From: Valencia hispanica
Taxonomy: Eukaryota > Chordata > Actinopteri > Cyprinodontiformes > Valenciidae
Assembly: GCA_963556495.2 (NCBI GenBank)
Contig: OY747702.1
Span: 21,774,403 to 21,838,402 of the forward strand
Direction of reading: 5' to 3'
Length of the DNA stretch: 64,000 nt
The translations under genes were made by a program, and so were the position numbers. Shown piece by piece: positions 12,605 to 25,215 of this stretch. Under the pieces are notes generated by a model, which was not told where the DNA came from, did no database searches, and worked only from the letters and a program-made list of their open reading frames with translations. Positions within the stretch are counted from its first letter, which is position 1; the number at the start of each line of letters is the position of its first letter.

Positions 12605-14198
12605 CATTGGTATATTTTTAGTTTCTTGGCTTGATCATAGTACCTGCATTCAAAAGGTACAATCATGTCTGTGAGAAAGTATCAACCTTGGAACGTTCTC
12701 TCAAGTGCTTTTAACCTGGCTGTTCGAGTGTGAGTTGGTTTCGCTTTCGACCTCTTCAAGCTGCAAATGCAAGTTCTATTGATGCTTTGCAGGTGCAATA
12801 TACAGTGCTGAGTGTAATGACAGAACATTACTCTGTGATTATATAGTAAAACCAAAATCTAACTTGAAAATCTACATCAACCTGTAGCGCTCTCTCTGTC
12901 TTTTTAAAATCCAGCTGTCTCTCACCTGGCCCTTTGCCCTTCTTAATGAGGGGCACTTTTTACATGGGGAACCAAAATAGAGCAGGTTTTATTAGGGCAC
13001 ATTCGGAGGCAGTCAGAATATGTTATCTATCAAAAGATGTAAAAACCTCATACAATTTTGCTTGAAAATTGTGCTGTTCTTAATAGAACCTTTAAAAGTA
13101 TGATGGGGTTGTTTTAGCCTGAACCTGTTTATGTATGCACCATTAGCCCAGTCAAAGGTGACTTAATTTGGAACTAATTGTTTTAATATTAGACATGTCT
13201 TCATCATTCTTTTCATCAATCACAAACCTTTGTGAAGGATTTCTAAGTGTTTAAATCTCATTTAATTACAATTTTTCCTTTTCTGTATTCAAAAAAGGGG
13301 CATTAAGCCCACTTCACTTCAGATAAATGGCTGCTATTAAGCAGTGCATGATATGCTTGGTTTTTCCACCCAGGTTTTGTGCAAAGATTGAAGGTGATGA
13401 ATAATGAAGCTTTTTAATTCAGAATTTAACGGAAAGATGCATTAGCAGACTCTAATATTAGCATTGTGTTCCAGTAGAGAGGGGGATTTAATTATAAAAT
13501 ATGATTGCTCCCCATTTCCACCATCGTCTCTGACGTGTTGTTTATGAAATACAAATCAAAAGGATAATAGACCGACATCCAGCTGTTCGCTCACCTGCAT
13601 ATAAATGGGAATATTTACCAAAAAACAGAGCTGCATCCAGGAGAAGTTGATCAAAAATAAAAATAGGTAGAATGTTCCAGGCAGGCAGGTTTTGGTTTCT
13701 TCCTAGTATTTTTTTATTCAAAATAAACACTGTGTCATGATAGACAGCTAATTGGTCTCACAGCCTGTATGAGTACTGAGGCAGTTTTCAAAATTGAACA
13801 CCAGGATTTGTTTTTGTAACAGCTTATATTTTTATAAGATGTGAAAATAGGGAAAACAGGACAAATATTAAATATAAAACCATATCAAGATCACCTAACA
13901 TGCCACCAAAGATTTTATATAAGGGACAATGACAACAGCAACAATATTACACATACTTATGGATATTGCATTGTCCTGATGTGCAGAGCCCCTTACTTAC
14001 TAACAACTAGACAGTAAATGAAGAAGACTGCTATATCCTGAGCTACTTTCATTCATAGGAAAGTTATTTCTGTGATAACTGGCAGAGTGGCACATATCAA
14101 CACTCACATGTTGATTTAATGATTAGAAAATATCTTTTGTAAAGATAAATTAGACTGATAACATAGATTGAAAAAATTTATAATTTTGATTAATTCCA
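12605..14198. other. No recognised feature
   Basis: AT-rich sequence free of recognisable transposons. The block 13300-13560 is low in simple repeats and could be single copy, but nothing in it identifies a function. Confidence 0.35.
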
Positions 14199-14739
14199 TT
14201 AAGATACACTCAGCACTTATTGGTGCCCTTGAAAAGGTATGTGAAGTAAACAAATTAACCTTTTATTGCAGTACAACAAAGCTCCATGTTGAGAGATAAT
14301 AATTGTTGTTTTTGGATTGGCAAACCTGCAGTCAATGCTTGATAAAACCTTATTATAGGATTAAAAAAATAGACTTTTGCCACAAAAGGGATTTTTGAAT
14401 TTTCCTCTTTCCACAATCAATGGCATGCAATCTAAGAACGTTGTCAGGGCCTTTGGAACACAAAGCCGCAGGGTGTTGAAAATCCCCCACTAAACTTTAC
14501 AATAGGCGTTAGGTTGTACCAGACCCACATGCAGTATTTGTTGTCAAAAAAGGTCAATTTTAGTCTCAACAGAAGTACACATTTCTAGTAAAAGTCTTAG
14601 TAAACTGTAGAAAATTCTATAAAAAGATTACATTTGTGATCATTTGACAAACGTTTCTGGTTTTGGGGGGTTTTGTGGGGGGGGGGGGGTGGTGGGGGGG
14701 GTGGGGGGGGGGGTGGGGTTTCCTATGAGTGTATCTTAA
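14199..14739 (-). mobile_element. Internally deleted Tc1-like element, 541 bp
   Basis: Perfect 14-bp terminal inverted repeats TTAAGATACACTCA (14199-14212) and TGAGTGTATCTTAA (14726-14739) bound the element. Inside, the + strand text 'ttgtcaaaaaaggtcaattt' followed by 'tagtctcaac' is the reverse complement of the Tc1 transposase segment around the first catalytic aspartate, so this is a non-autonomous deletion derivative. A long G-run sits next to the right terminal repeat. Confidence 0.7.
14665..14718 (+). repeat. Guanine-rich tract
   Basis: About 54 bases of G-runs (6, 13, 8-9, 11 and 4 residues) separated by single T or TT/TTTT spacers, inside the Tc1-like element. The pattern satisfies the usual G-quadruplex motif many times over. 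Confidence 0.85.
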
Positions 14740-16950
14740 ACAGTCCATTGTCTGGTCAGTTTAGGTAAGTAGTGTTTTTTGTTGCCATTTCCTATCTTAT
14801 ATAGATCAGTCATCTGTTAGACTTAAATAGTAAGCTATCCAGTTTAGAATACTTAAGTTTGTCTATAAAATAAACATCAATGAAGGAAATCCAAACATTG
14901 AAATTTAAATATAGCTAAATGAATAAATAATTAGCTAAATATAGCTACTTCAACTAAAGAATACACAATTCCCACTCGACAGCAGGAGCTGGTGGTGAAG
15001 TCCAATTATCACTTCCATGTGTTTTGGTGCTCTGAGCCCCGGCCACCATATTTGTGTGGTTAAACCATTGTGGAAGGCAAGAAACCAATAAAAGAAAAAG
15101 TGTTAATAACAATCACAAACTAGAGGTAAGAAATGAGTTGATCAAAGTACAGTGAACTAAACATTTGTATGCACACACACACACACTCACACTGCATGGT
15201 CTTCACTTTGGCAGTGAGAGAGGTAATTAGCAGTGGTGTTCTCTTTAACAGGAATGTTATGAGCCTTAAACTCATATTGTTGCATGGCAAGCTACCATCT
15301 AGTGATTCTCCCATTAGTGTATTTCACTCTTTCCAGTCACTATAGGGCTTTGGGATCTGTTTGAGGGATGAACTATTTCCCAAGCAAATAATGCTTGAAT
15401 GAGTCAAGTACCCATTTAATGGCCAAGTCTTCCTTATCCACAGTTGCCTCTCCCTTCGTTACAACTTACAGTTGATGTAGTCAATAGGATGTCGTTCTAC
15501 TGGTGGTCCCTGCAGGAGCTCTGCCCCAGCATTCACATAGATGTTACTTAGACAGTTACCATGAACCCTGATATTTTTCCAACCTATGACCAGACCAATG
15601 CTGACAAGGCTGTAGCAGTTCCCTTTAGTGACCCTTATGAATCATTTTCTTAAACATCAACAATGAATAATTTGGCTCAAGTAATATTTATTTGAAACAG
15701 TATTTTTCTGCCGCTTGTTAAATGTTGGAAACTGATTTAGTCTTTAAAAAGAAAAGCATTCTATAAAATACCTCATGTGCTGACATCAAGCCAGAGTATA
15801 CACTTGTCCATCTCTGATGGAACGTTTGAGGCCAACACCTGCCTGAAGAATGTCTGTGTTGTGTAAATAAAAGTGCTAGAGGAGCCAAAATGTAGATCTT
15901 GGTCCAGGAAACCAAAATCCTGAGTGGGTGAGTGAAGTGAGATCAGATGAAGCTGTTACTAATTACATAACTGACCAAATACTTCAAACATTCATGTACA
16001 TGTAATAGTACAATTCTAAAGTCATCTACCAATTCATTTTTAAAGATAAGCTGTGTTCAAAACCATACTGGATTTTTGCAGAGTCAATACGCTGCCCAAG
16101 CTAGTACTGAGCAAACAAAAATATATATTTATAAAGGGTCAGAGAAAACAAATATTGAGATGGAAATTAGCAGAATCAGCAAATAAACTTATGTAAGAGA
16201 AGAAAATACGTTCACCAGACTTTGCAAGAGTTAAGGCCATGAGAACATTGTTTGTATTTGCCATCATTTGACATCAACATGTTATTAATGGAAAACTTAT
16301 TGCGTAAGAGTGTGTGCTTAAGTGTGTGTGCATGCGTGTGTGTGCATGTTTGTGTCCATGTGTTTCTCTGTGAACAATGTGCCACTTGTCCATGTTGCAA
16401 ACAATCACCTGTTTAGTCTGTAAGGGTCTGTAGAGAACTTCTGTGTAAAGCCCTAAAACATAGGATTACATGAACTGACCTTACAACCAGTTTACAGACA
16501 GAAAATCTGGTACAAAACTCAACACTCGTTTACATTAAGCCAACAATGCTATTCTGGATGACTGCTTTTAGAGTAATTTTATAGTGTGTGCATTATGTGC
16601 ACTTGGCTTAATTTTTTTGGTGGTCTTGTGTGGAAAAAAATTATTTAAAAACCTTATTAACTAACTTATTTTCCTGCCTTATCCTAGTAGGTTTTTGTAT
16701 GGGGTGGAATGGAGTTATTCACAGGTATGTCATAAACACAGATCCATTGGAAGCAAAAACCTAAAGAAAATATTTCAAATTGTCATTTGACATAACGTTC
16801 ACCTTTTTGGAGGAAACCCTAATAAAAAGACCAAAAGATGCCAGCTGAAATGGGAATCACTGACCTGTGAGGTAATTGTGATAGCTACAGTTTAATTTTC
16901 AATTTGATTCACTTAAGTTCATCTAAACAGTGACAATTAAAAACAAATGT
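14740..16950. other. No recognised feature
   Basis: AT-rich sequence with a short CA/TG run near 15173-15190 and a TG-rich stretch near 16306-16350. No exon or element supported. Confidence 0.4.
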
Positions 16951-17250
16951 CTATTTAAGACACGTTTTGAGAAAACAGGCCTAGTTCACATCCATGATAT
17001 CCATATGGAATCCATTCAAGCACAAATTCAGCTCAAAGCAATTTAGTTCATTCCATTCACAAAGTCTGATTCAAATCCAAAAACATTAAATCCAAGCCAG
17101 TCCTAATTATCGCAATACAATGAAGTCCTATTTAATTAATCATATATTCCCATTTGGTAAGAGTCAATGACTTTCCAGTGACCCCATCTGCTGGGCAAAC
17201 ATGAGGGGACAGTGGAGAGGAAAGACAGGTCATCTCACAACCGAGAAGGA
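16951..17250. repeat. Possible dispersed repeat ('gaggggacagtggagaggaa')
   Basis: The run of 'attcatt/ccaatcc'-like words followed by 'acatgaggggacagtggag' resembles a common teleost interspersed repeat whose unit continues with 'aggaaaaactccc'. The copy is weak and incomplete. Confidence 0.35.
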
Positions 17251-18157
17251 GCGGTTTCAACAAGACTTACATTAAGAACATCATCTGCCCTCTGGGTTTG
17301 TTTTGGCATGCAAAAGAAGAAAGAAAAACATTTTCAATTATGAGGAAGGCATTCAGGAAGCTATACAGTTGATGTTGTCTGGTAACAGTCACTGGCTTAC
17401 TGGCATTTTCATTTCCTGGAAAGCAGTCTGCCATTTCATACACCAACCCTCCCCTGTTTTCAGTCAGTCCACTCAAGCTGCAGAGAGAACAATGCTTTGG
17501 AATAAGGGTGCCTTTAAATGAGCCTCGCTTAACATTTGACATACCACTGGCACAGTATCACACACCTACTTCTTCACATATCAGCCATTTTAGCTCAGAT
17601 AATACTGTCACCACACCAAGATAGTCCATTACACTGACTGTCGCCATGCATGCTGATGCTAATTACGCAGCAGTCTTTGATCCAAGATTACAACAGATGC
17701 ATCCAAGATAGGGATCGCTAGCTTTCATGAAATATGCAGACTACTGAGTAATGCACATAGAAGCCACTTACATTGCACGATTCCATCAATCATTCTTTAC
17801 ACACTGTACCTCCACAGACATGCAACCAGGCTGGTCAACATCACTCAACAGGTCTGACTGACAGGAATAACATCCAGCAGTTTGCCTGGATCTGCCTCAA
17901 CTTGTGCATGTTAACGTAATCATTCCAAAATCTTTGGATAGCATCCACATGAAAAACGTGTTTTAGGAGGTTTAAACAGCTAAACTATTTTTTTTACCCA
18001 ACCTAAACATATGCATCTACAAAGCTTTGGAAAAGTATTCATTGATTTTCTTTCAGTGTGCTATGCATTTGTATTAACTCCTCTTCGCTCTACCCCTAAA
18101 TAATATCCATTAACTTCAGAAGTTCTCTAGCTAGTAAATAGATTCCAGCTAATAATA
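17251..18157. other. No recognised feature
   Basis: Two overlapping frames on opposite strands (17267-17542 and 17303-17521) are antisense mirrors without motifs. No gene called. Confidence 0.4.
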
Positions 18158-18479
18158 ATAATAAATTTTATTTATATGTGCCTTTCAAGACACACAAGGA
18201 CACTTTACAGCAATAAACAACAAAGAAAATAATCAAAGCGAGTTAAAACAGCAAAGGAAACTAAAAGACTCACAAAACCCTAAAGAGTAAAAATCAGATT
18301 TAAAAAAGACTAAGTGCAATAAGAGAAAAGAGCTCATAAACAGTAAGTGGTTTTGAACAGGTGGGTTTTGAGTCTGGGTTCAAAAGTGGAGAGGGAGTCA
18401 GAGTTTCGGATGGCATAAGGAAAAGAATTCCGGAGGTGGGGAGCTGTGCACCTGAAAGCTGGCAGACTATCGAGCGCAC
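18158..18479 (-). pseudogene. L2-type LINE, 3' end segment
   Basis: The 3' end of the LINE whose main body lies at 19349-22001. The minus-strand frame at 18334-18480 encodes LRNSFPYAIRNSDSLSTFEP and then RLKTHLFKT, the signature of the C-terminus of L2-clade reverse transcriptase proteins. The 3' untranslated part includes 'cctttcaagacacacaagg' and ends in a TAA/TTA run near 18160. The pogo-like element at 18480-19348 separates it from the rest. Confidence 0.75.
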
Positions 18480-19348
18480 CTAAATATAAACCACACCAGC
18501 TAAGAATCAGAAGAATGAAAAAACGTTGTACATATTTAGGCCGCACCTGAATACAAGCTGCACGTTTTCATGTTGTAACATGAGATATTTACACAGAAAT
18601 ACGGTACACGGAAGATTTTTTTCGTTAATTCCCAGGAGGTAATGTTTTTGTGCTCGTCTGTCTGTGTGTTGGCAGCACAACTAAAAAAGTTATTTACAGA
18701 GTTTGATGACATTTTCAGGAAACGTCTGCAATGGGACCGGGAACATCTGATTAGATTTTGGTTGAGGTGGAGGTTCGCGCTCTCCGAGGGCTTTTCTAGT
18801 TTTAAATTAAGACCTGCTTCTTTTTTTTTCCAAACTCTGGCTGAAAATCGGCAATACGGCACCAACACAATACGACAGTAGCATGTCTGATTAGAAAATA
18901 AAAAATACTTTAGCCTACCAGAAAAGTTGGTATCTTCATTTTTCTCTTCCTCACTAAAACCACTGAAGTCATCTGTTTCAACTTCTTTATGTCCTCTGAA
19001 TGCTTTTATCGTCTTTTTACACTGACTCAGTACTTGCCGCAGCCTCCTCCAACATCTCACCATCGATTCATTGATGCCAAGCTTATGTGCAGTAGCTCTA
19101 TTTCCTTCTTTGATGGCCAGCTTAATTGCCTGTACCTTAAAATCTGCATTTCTGCATGTGTTTTCTATGATGAGGGTGTGTGTATGAAAACTACCGGTAG
19201 TGTCTTCTTCGGCACATAATCTTTCCCCACGTTAGAAAGGCAGATAGAAAAATCCATGAATTAGCCGCATCGTTGTATAGGACGCAAGGTCCAAAGCGCA
19301 TGAAAAAAGTAGCAGCTTATAGTCCGAAAATGACGGCAGGTGAAAGTA
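18480..19348 (-). mobile_element. pogo-like DNA transposon remnant, copy A, DNA-binding domain only
   Basis: Inserted in the L2-type LINE. The minus-strand frame is open from about 19215 to 18536 and reads FKVQAIKLAIKEGNRATAHK then LGINESMVRCWRRLRQ then QCKKTIKAFRGHK. This is the helix-turn-helix DNA-binding region typical of pogo/Tigger-family transposases. It is followed by an acidic segment (EVETDDFSGFSEEEKNEDT) and then sequence with no DDE catalytic domain. The natural start is lost by a one-base difference relative to copy B (ATGTGCCGAAG here, ATGAGTGAAG in copy B). The outer end reads 'ccgtcattttcggactataa' on the minus strand. This copy lacks the Tc1 insertion carried by copy B. Confidence 0.7.
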
Positions 19349-22001
19349 GGCAGACCAAGTTATGTTATTGAAGTGAAAGAGTGCTGTCAAGAATGACATC
19401 CAGACTTTTAACCTGAGGGGAAGGACACACAGAAGACCCATCAACAGTAAGAGAAAAACTGGCAATTTTGGATAAGGTGGATTTAGTACCAACAAGTAGG
19501 ATTTCTGTTTCGTCAGTATTTAGTTTAAGAACGTTAGAGGTAAACCGATGTTTTATTTCAACTAAATAATAGGAAAGAGAGGTGGTATAAGTAAGGTTTG
19601 AGGCTTAGAAGACAGGTAAGATTGGATGTCATATGCAAAGGAATGAAAATGAATGTTAAATTTCCAGAAAATATGACCAAGTGGAACAAGGTAAATGATG
19701 AAGAGAAGGGGCCCCAAGACAGAACACTGGGTCACACCTCTGGTAACTGGGGAGGAGTCAGATCTGAAGGATTTCAGTTGTACAAACTGAGAGTAGCCTG
19801 AGAGATAAGAGTGGAACCAGTCAAGTGTAATATGGGAAATGCCAATGGATGAGAGCCTGTCAAGGAGGTTGGAATGAGAGATGGTATCAAAGGCTGTGTT
19901 CAGATCAAGGAGAATGAGGATGAAGAGTAAACCTGAATCAGCTGCAGTGAGGAGATCATTAATTTTTATGAGAGCCATTTCTATACTGTTACTGGATTGG
20001 GAAACAGACTGAAAGTGTTCATAGAGTTTTGATTCAAATGAGAATGGAGTTGAGAGGCAACTACTTTTTCTAGAATTTTATGAAACCACACCTGTTGGTG
20101 CAGTATTGCCGATTTTCAGCCAGAGTTTGAAAAAAAAAAGAAGCAGGTCTTAATGAAAGGTAGATTAGAAATGGAGCGAAGGTAATTAAAATTGTTTGGA
20201 TCTGAACCTGTTTTTTTAAGTATAGGAGTAACTGCAGTAGTTTTGAGTTGATTGGATCTATGCCACTAGTGAGAGAGGAGTGGATAATGGCAGTTATGAA
20301 CGGAGAGAGAGAGGATGGGCAAGATTTAACAAGAGAAGTAGGAATGGAATGAAGATTGCAGGGGGAGGCTTAGATTTACTAATGAGATCAGCATCTTCAG
20401 GGACATTAGGAAGTTGGAAGCTGGAAAAAGGTTGGCAATTTGAAAAGGAAAGCAGCTGGAGGAGAGGTGGTGGATCAAGGGATAGGTGCCAATGGATCTT
20501 ACAGATGTTTCGTTAAAAAACAGCAATAGAGATTGGCAGGTGTCAGCAGAGTGCATGTAAGATTTGGCTGAGGCAATCCAATTCTTGTATTAAAATAAAT
20601 TAAATTTGTACACATCCTTGTGAATACTCAGACCTTTTGTAGAGACGTTCAAGTTTACGACCTTTGGATTCCAATGCTCGTAATCCGGGAATATTTCATG
20701 GAGGACTTTTGGAGAAGGAAACAGACCGGGTTCTTAAAGGAGGAAGAGAATTAAAAATGTTATTCAAGACACTGTTGTCTTGAGATGTAATTTTATCAGG
20801 ATTGGAGAGGTTACCTGGGATTTGTATATTGTCAATATTGGTGCGGAGAGCAGCCATATAAATGGATTTGAGGTACCGGAATGAGATGAAACGTGGTAAA
20901 AGAATTGCAGATGGCAAAGAGTGACATTGTATGAGATTAGGAAATGGTCTGTAACATGGAGTTCATCAGCTGTACAGTTAGCAGGAATGAGACAAGAGCA
21001 GCAGATTAGGTCTAGAGTATGGCCTTTGATGTGAGTGGGTAAGTCAATAAAGTAACTGAGGCCAAAACTCTCCAGACAAGACAAAAAGTATTTGGTAATA
21101 GGCAGAAGTCTATTGTCTGTATGTATATTGAAGCCCCCCAGTACAGTAACATTCTGTAATAGGCTGGATATGTGGGTGAGTAAAGTGGAGAGATAATTTA
21201 TATAGTCACTTTTAAGCTGGGGGGGGTAAACTGAAGCAACAATAGTGATAGTACTGTAGGACCAGGCATTTTGACTACAATACATTCAAAGGACCTGAAG
21301 TCAGATACAGAAAAATCCAGGACTCTACTTCTCACAATGGATCATTGCAAGACCTCCACCTCTGCCTTTGCCATGGGGATGACAGATGTAAACAAAGCTG
21401 GAAGGATTGGATTCATTTAGCTGAGAGAAGTCTTGAGTTGTTGCCATGTTTCAGTCAAACATAAGAAGTCAAACCAACAGTCAGTGATAAGATCTTGATG
21501 AGATCCCCCTTGTGGGTAGGTGGACGGATGCTAAGTAGGCCAAAATTGACGGTGGAGTTATCCAGGCGGCAGCGCTAGCTGACCTAGCTGGGCAGGCTAA
21601 CACACGATGATCAAAGGTCTGGCCAGATTTATGGTAGTTGTTGCGAGAGGTGGACCAGAAGCACTTAATGGTTTAGGATGTATCGATGGAAAAGGATCTG
21701 AGGGAACCTTGGTGAATATAACGTCGTAGTGGGAGAAGAGCGATATCCAGATGGTTGTAAAGAGCAGAGAGTGGAGGGTCAGATGCAGGCAGATTCCAGA
21801 GAAGCCAGAGGAGCTCAGCGGCTGTGTGGCAAAGTAGTCAAGCAGCAGAGTAATAGCAGAGGGATAAAAGTGTCCCGAGGAGAATATACCAGATGAAAAA
21901 CCTGCTGGAACACATTGCTGCGGTGAGGAGGAGCAGCAAGGCCGGGTGGCGAGTTCCAGAGACGGGAGTGCAGATAGAAATCCCCTCACACTTGTAAACA
22001 A
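19349..22001 (-). pseudogene. L2-type LINE, endonuclease and reverse transcriptase, decayed
   Basis: Main body of a minus-strand non-LTR retrotransposon. From 5' to 3' on the minus strand: an endonuclease N-terminus near 21430-21500 (FDFLCLTETWQQ; then KGRGGGLAMI in a shifted frame); the rest of the endonuclease at 20764-21285 with VLGGFNIHTDN, IDLPTHIKGHTLDLICCS and TDHFLISYNV, where LGD has become LGG; and a reverse transcriptase at 19562-19978 with LDLNTAFDTISH, GVTQCSVLGPLLFIIY and FAYDIQSYL, where the canonical YADD is changed to AYDI. Frames are broken between domains. With the insertion at 18480-19348 removed, the copy is about 3 kb, close to full coding length for an L2-type element. 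Confidence 0.75.
20095..20155 (+). repeat. Short fragment of the pogo-like element
   Basis: The text from 'ttggtgcagtattgccgatt' through the poly-A and 'agaagcaggtcttaat' matches, in opposite orientation, the segment at 18808-18867 of copy A. It is an isolated fragment of about 60 bp within the LINE. Confidence 0.6.
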
Positions 22002-22120
22002 GTAGTTAAAATGGGAAAAATCCTATGGGGTCAAAACAAGATCACCTCATTGTGAATGAAAAAACTGATTGTAAACTCAAAAAATAGACATTTTTCACAC
22101 CAGTCTAATTTGTGAAAGAA

Positions 22121-22475
22121 TTTCTGTTTGCTGACACTCTCCATCTTGTCTGAGTGAGCTTGAGATGTTTTGCAAAGAAGAGATAAAACATATCGGTCTC
22201 TAAATGAACTACATTGGTAGAGACATACACCAAAAAATGGCAGTCGTACAGTAACTGCTGCTAAAGGGGAGTTTAAAAAGTGTCAAATCAGGGGTACTGA
22301 ATACAAGTGCATGCCGCACTTTTCCGATTTTGTATTTGTAAAGACAGAAAATTAAAAATCATGTATCACTGTCTTTCTACTCACAGCTATGCATGCCTTT
22401 GTGTTGGTCTATGACAAAAAAATGCTACAGATTGACAAAGCGTGGAACAAAGTTCAAAGGGGAATGAATACTATA
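22121..22475 (+). pseudogene. Tc1-like element, 3' terminal part
   Basis: The end of a Tc1-family transposase gene plus its terminal repeat region. Recognisable parts are 'tagagacatacaccaaaa' (22218), 'aggggtactgaatacaagtg' (22290), 'gcacttttccgattttgtat' and 'tgtgttggtctatgacaaa'. The coding frame is destroyed and no 5' half is nearby. Confidence 0.65.
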
Positions 22476-23559
22476 CACAATTTTAAAGTCATATGAGACA
22501 CTGTATTGCACTTCCAGTCACACAATAACACAGTGATAAAAGAAATATTTGGAGTTAGACTCAAGCTGGTATTAAAATATTTACACCAACTTTGTTGACC
22601 TGCAAGTTTACCAATTAAACAATTCTTTAACAAAAGCAATTAAAAGTCTTAACAATTAATGCACATTTTGAGACAGATTATCTTCACAAATACCAACAGA
22701 ATCCCTGTGATTATTGTACAAATAAGATGTAGAAACATAAAAAAGTATAAGCTGAATATGAGGCTGCAACATTTGCCTTACTTTCAGCTGGAAAAATGAC
22801 AGCTGCCTTCACAAACTGACAGAACTTTCATGTTCTTTTTGTCATCCTGTCATTATCCCACCCATGCATGAACTGAAAATGTTCGAAGTTGCTATGATAA
22901 GGTTGTCATGCACTATAGACTACTTGAACAAACCAGGATGGATTAGCCCCTCTTGTTCAACAACTCAAACTTCCCACTCAAGAAGCTCTTAAGCACATTA
23001 GTAAACCCCCCCCCCCAAAAAAAGTTCAGATATTTATCCGCTGTGACCTTTAAGACACCACACAGTTACAGCAGAATCAAGGGACACTGAAAACAGGAAA
23101 AGTGAAATTCATGTAGGGTTTGGAGCCGTGCCTAACACTTTTGGAGATAACAGCAGGGTCAAAGGTTGAATTGTTCAAAGCAGAACCAGCATGTCCATGT
23201 GATTGTATGGAGCTCCTGCTACAGAGGGGTGCTCGAAAAAAAAACACTTAAAAGGAAATAATCACTGAGTCACTTAACATATCTGTCCTCATTTGCCGTA
23301 AATGTTGGCACTTTATGCACACACATAAACAGAGACAACTGCGTCACTGGCCTCATGGGACCTCATGAGGCAGTCTGATAAAGTTGTCAGACAGAGACAA
23401 AAACATCTTGTGCATGAACCAGTTCTCGTTTTCTTTTTTTTTCTTCTTTTTTACATTATTACCACCCACGGATTAAGGGGAGAAGGGCTGGAGCTCCGTG
23501 TAATATATATTTATTAAAGCAAAACAGAAAACTTTGCCCTCTAACTCGAAAAAAAAAAC
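22476..23559. other. No recognised feature
   Basis: AT-rich sequence with homopolymer runs (C-run near 23006-23016). No exon or element supported. Confidence 0.4.
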
Positions 23560-24241
23560 TGTCTTGCAATATTTTAGTGAGTTTTTGTTTGGATTGTTTG
23601 GTGTTTGTGTTTCAGTTATTTCTTTATTCAGTTTACCTTATCATTTTAGTTTATTTCTTGATGTTAGTTCTGTTTTACTTAATTTTTCTTATCAGGATTG
23701 TTTGCTTATTTGAATCTTCTTCTAGTGTTTACATTTATGTTTCCTTTTGTTCTGTTTCTCCCCTCTCTGTTCAATAGTGCCTTTATTTAGGCTCCTTTAT
23801 TCTTATTTTGTTAGATCTCTTTCATTCTTAGTTAATTCAGAGTTAGTCCTTACCTTTCTCATTTAGGATTATTTTCTGTCCAGATTTCTCTTCTCTTTAT
23901 TCCTTTGTTTTTCTTCTCTATTTCCTCCCTGCCATTCTGCTTCCCTGTCCAGCTTCTAATTTCCTCCACCTGCTCTCACTCTCTGCCTCTCCCTCTCACC
24001 TGTATCTGCTTTCCACTAATTAGTCCTTTGGTTTTTCTCTGCCACTTCCACTCTTCCTCAGTATATTTAAACTATCCAGTTCACCTTGTTCTCCACTGGC
24101 TCGTTCCGTATCTTCTCCCGGACTCCCATGTTTATTCTTTGATTGATGTTCCTGTAAGTTAAAACCCACCCTTATTAAATTAATTCTCTTAAAAGCATTG
24201 TTCTCTGCATTTGGGTCCTCCTTAAACCACCAAACATGACA
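23560..24241 (+). mobile_element. Possible LTR (solo) of a retrotransposon
   Basis: The right end, from 'ttattaaattaattctc' through 'ctctgcatttgggtcctcc' to a terminal TGACA at 24237-24241, parallels the well-supported solo LTR at 28967-29244 ('taataaac...tctgcgtttgggtcc...TGACA'). The interior is pyrimidine-rich like many fish LTRs. A left TGTCT at 23560 is a candidate start, but there is no matching flanking duplication, so the boundaries are uncertain. Confidence 0.4.
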
Positions 24242-24289
24242 GTTTTACAGTTCAGTAACAATTTTACATACTTACCATACCTACAAGAG

Positions 24290-24385
24290 AAATGGCCTGG
24301 AATCGAACCAGCCATGTCTACAACCATAGCCTCTGCATATAAGTCACCAACTCTACTGCTACGACATGCAGTGCCCCATGTCACT
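24290..24385 (-). repeat. tRNA-like SINE remnant
   Basis: On the minus strand the text contains an A-box-like 'tagcagtagagttgg' and, about 45 bases on, a B-box-like GGTTCGATTCC. This is the layout of an RNA polymerase III internal promoter. There is no clean cloverleaf, so it is read as a tRNA-derived repeat, not a working tRNA gene. Confidence 0.45.
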
Positions 24386-24445
24386 GATTCACTCACTTGT
24401 TCTTTATATCGCTCACTTGTTCACTGCTGGTTGCCACTCACCTCC

Positions 24446-24458
24446 AACACACACACAC

Positions 24459-24490
<32 letters not shown>

Positions 24491-24491
24491 C
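24446..24491 (+). repeat. (AC)n microsatellite
   Basis: About 46 bp of AC repeats with one GC interruption. Confidence 0.95.
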
Positions 24492-24970
24492 ACGTATTCA
24501 GCCAGTGATTCAGGGTTTTTTTAACCTTTGAATCGGGTAGCAACGTGGTGACGTACCAAACGGGGCTTCGGATGTAATTGATCACGTTGAATCTGCTCAG
24601 ATGAATCAAGCATAGACAAATACCTGATGAAACAAGTGCAACTGAACTGAAAATTTAGTAAAAGTAGTTCTGAACTTGGACCTCCGTGTTGTACAGTAAA
24701 CAAAAGACGTCTTTGGTTGCAAGTGATCAGAAAAAGCGATTGGAACGAGCAGATGATTAAAAATGCAACAATCTGTAGTGATAACTTCACATCAGGAAAG
24801 TCTTGGCTAACAAACAACCTAACATAGTTAACCAACACTGCAGCTGCAAGATAACTGTAAATAATTACAGTGGAAACCAGGGAGTAATGTAAAGGTTTGG
24901 TGTCACACTATTTGCGCTCAATATGATTATTTGATAAACAAATAATCCCTCTGTTATTCAGAAACATTTT
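24492..24970. other. No recognised feature
   Basis: No gene or element recognised. A minus-strand frame at 24521-24838 has no motif. Confidence 0.4.
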
Positions 24971-25215
24971 ATTCAAAAATACTTTATTGATCCCAGAGAG
25001 AAGTTAAGTGTTGTTGTAGCTCATACTATTTAATTCTTCAAGGAGTTGTTGTAGATCCTGATGGCTGTGGGCAGGATTGATCTCCTGTAGCAGTCTGTGT
25101 TGCAGCAAAACTGTAGAAGCCTCTGACTGAAGAAACTGTTGTTGTAAGATAGTTCCATGAAGAGGATTCTCAGGGTTGTCCAAAACTGATAAGAAATGGT
25201 CAGCTTTACATTCAA
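24971..25215 (-). repeat. Non-LTR retrotransposon 3' fragment
   Basis: The text starts 'aaaaatactttattgatccc', a typical complement of a LINE tail. The minus-strand frame gives FFSQRLLQFCCNTDCYRRS and then ILPTAIRIYNNS, which resembles the C-terminal end of LINE proteins found in fish. It is 5'-truncated and the clade is not assigned. Confidence 0.5.

Noticed and set aside
18642..18881. 79-codon plus-strand frame
   Set aside because: Antisense to the pogo-like binding-domain frame.
24290..24385. Functional tRNA gene
   Set aside because: A and B box words exist, but acceptor and anticodon stems do not pair; kept only as a SINE-like remnant.
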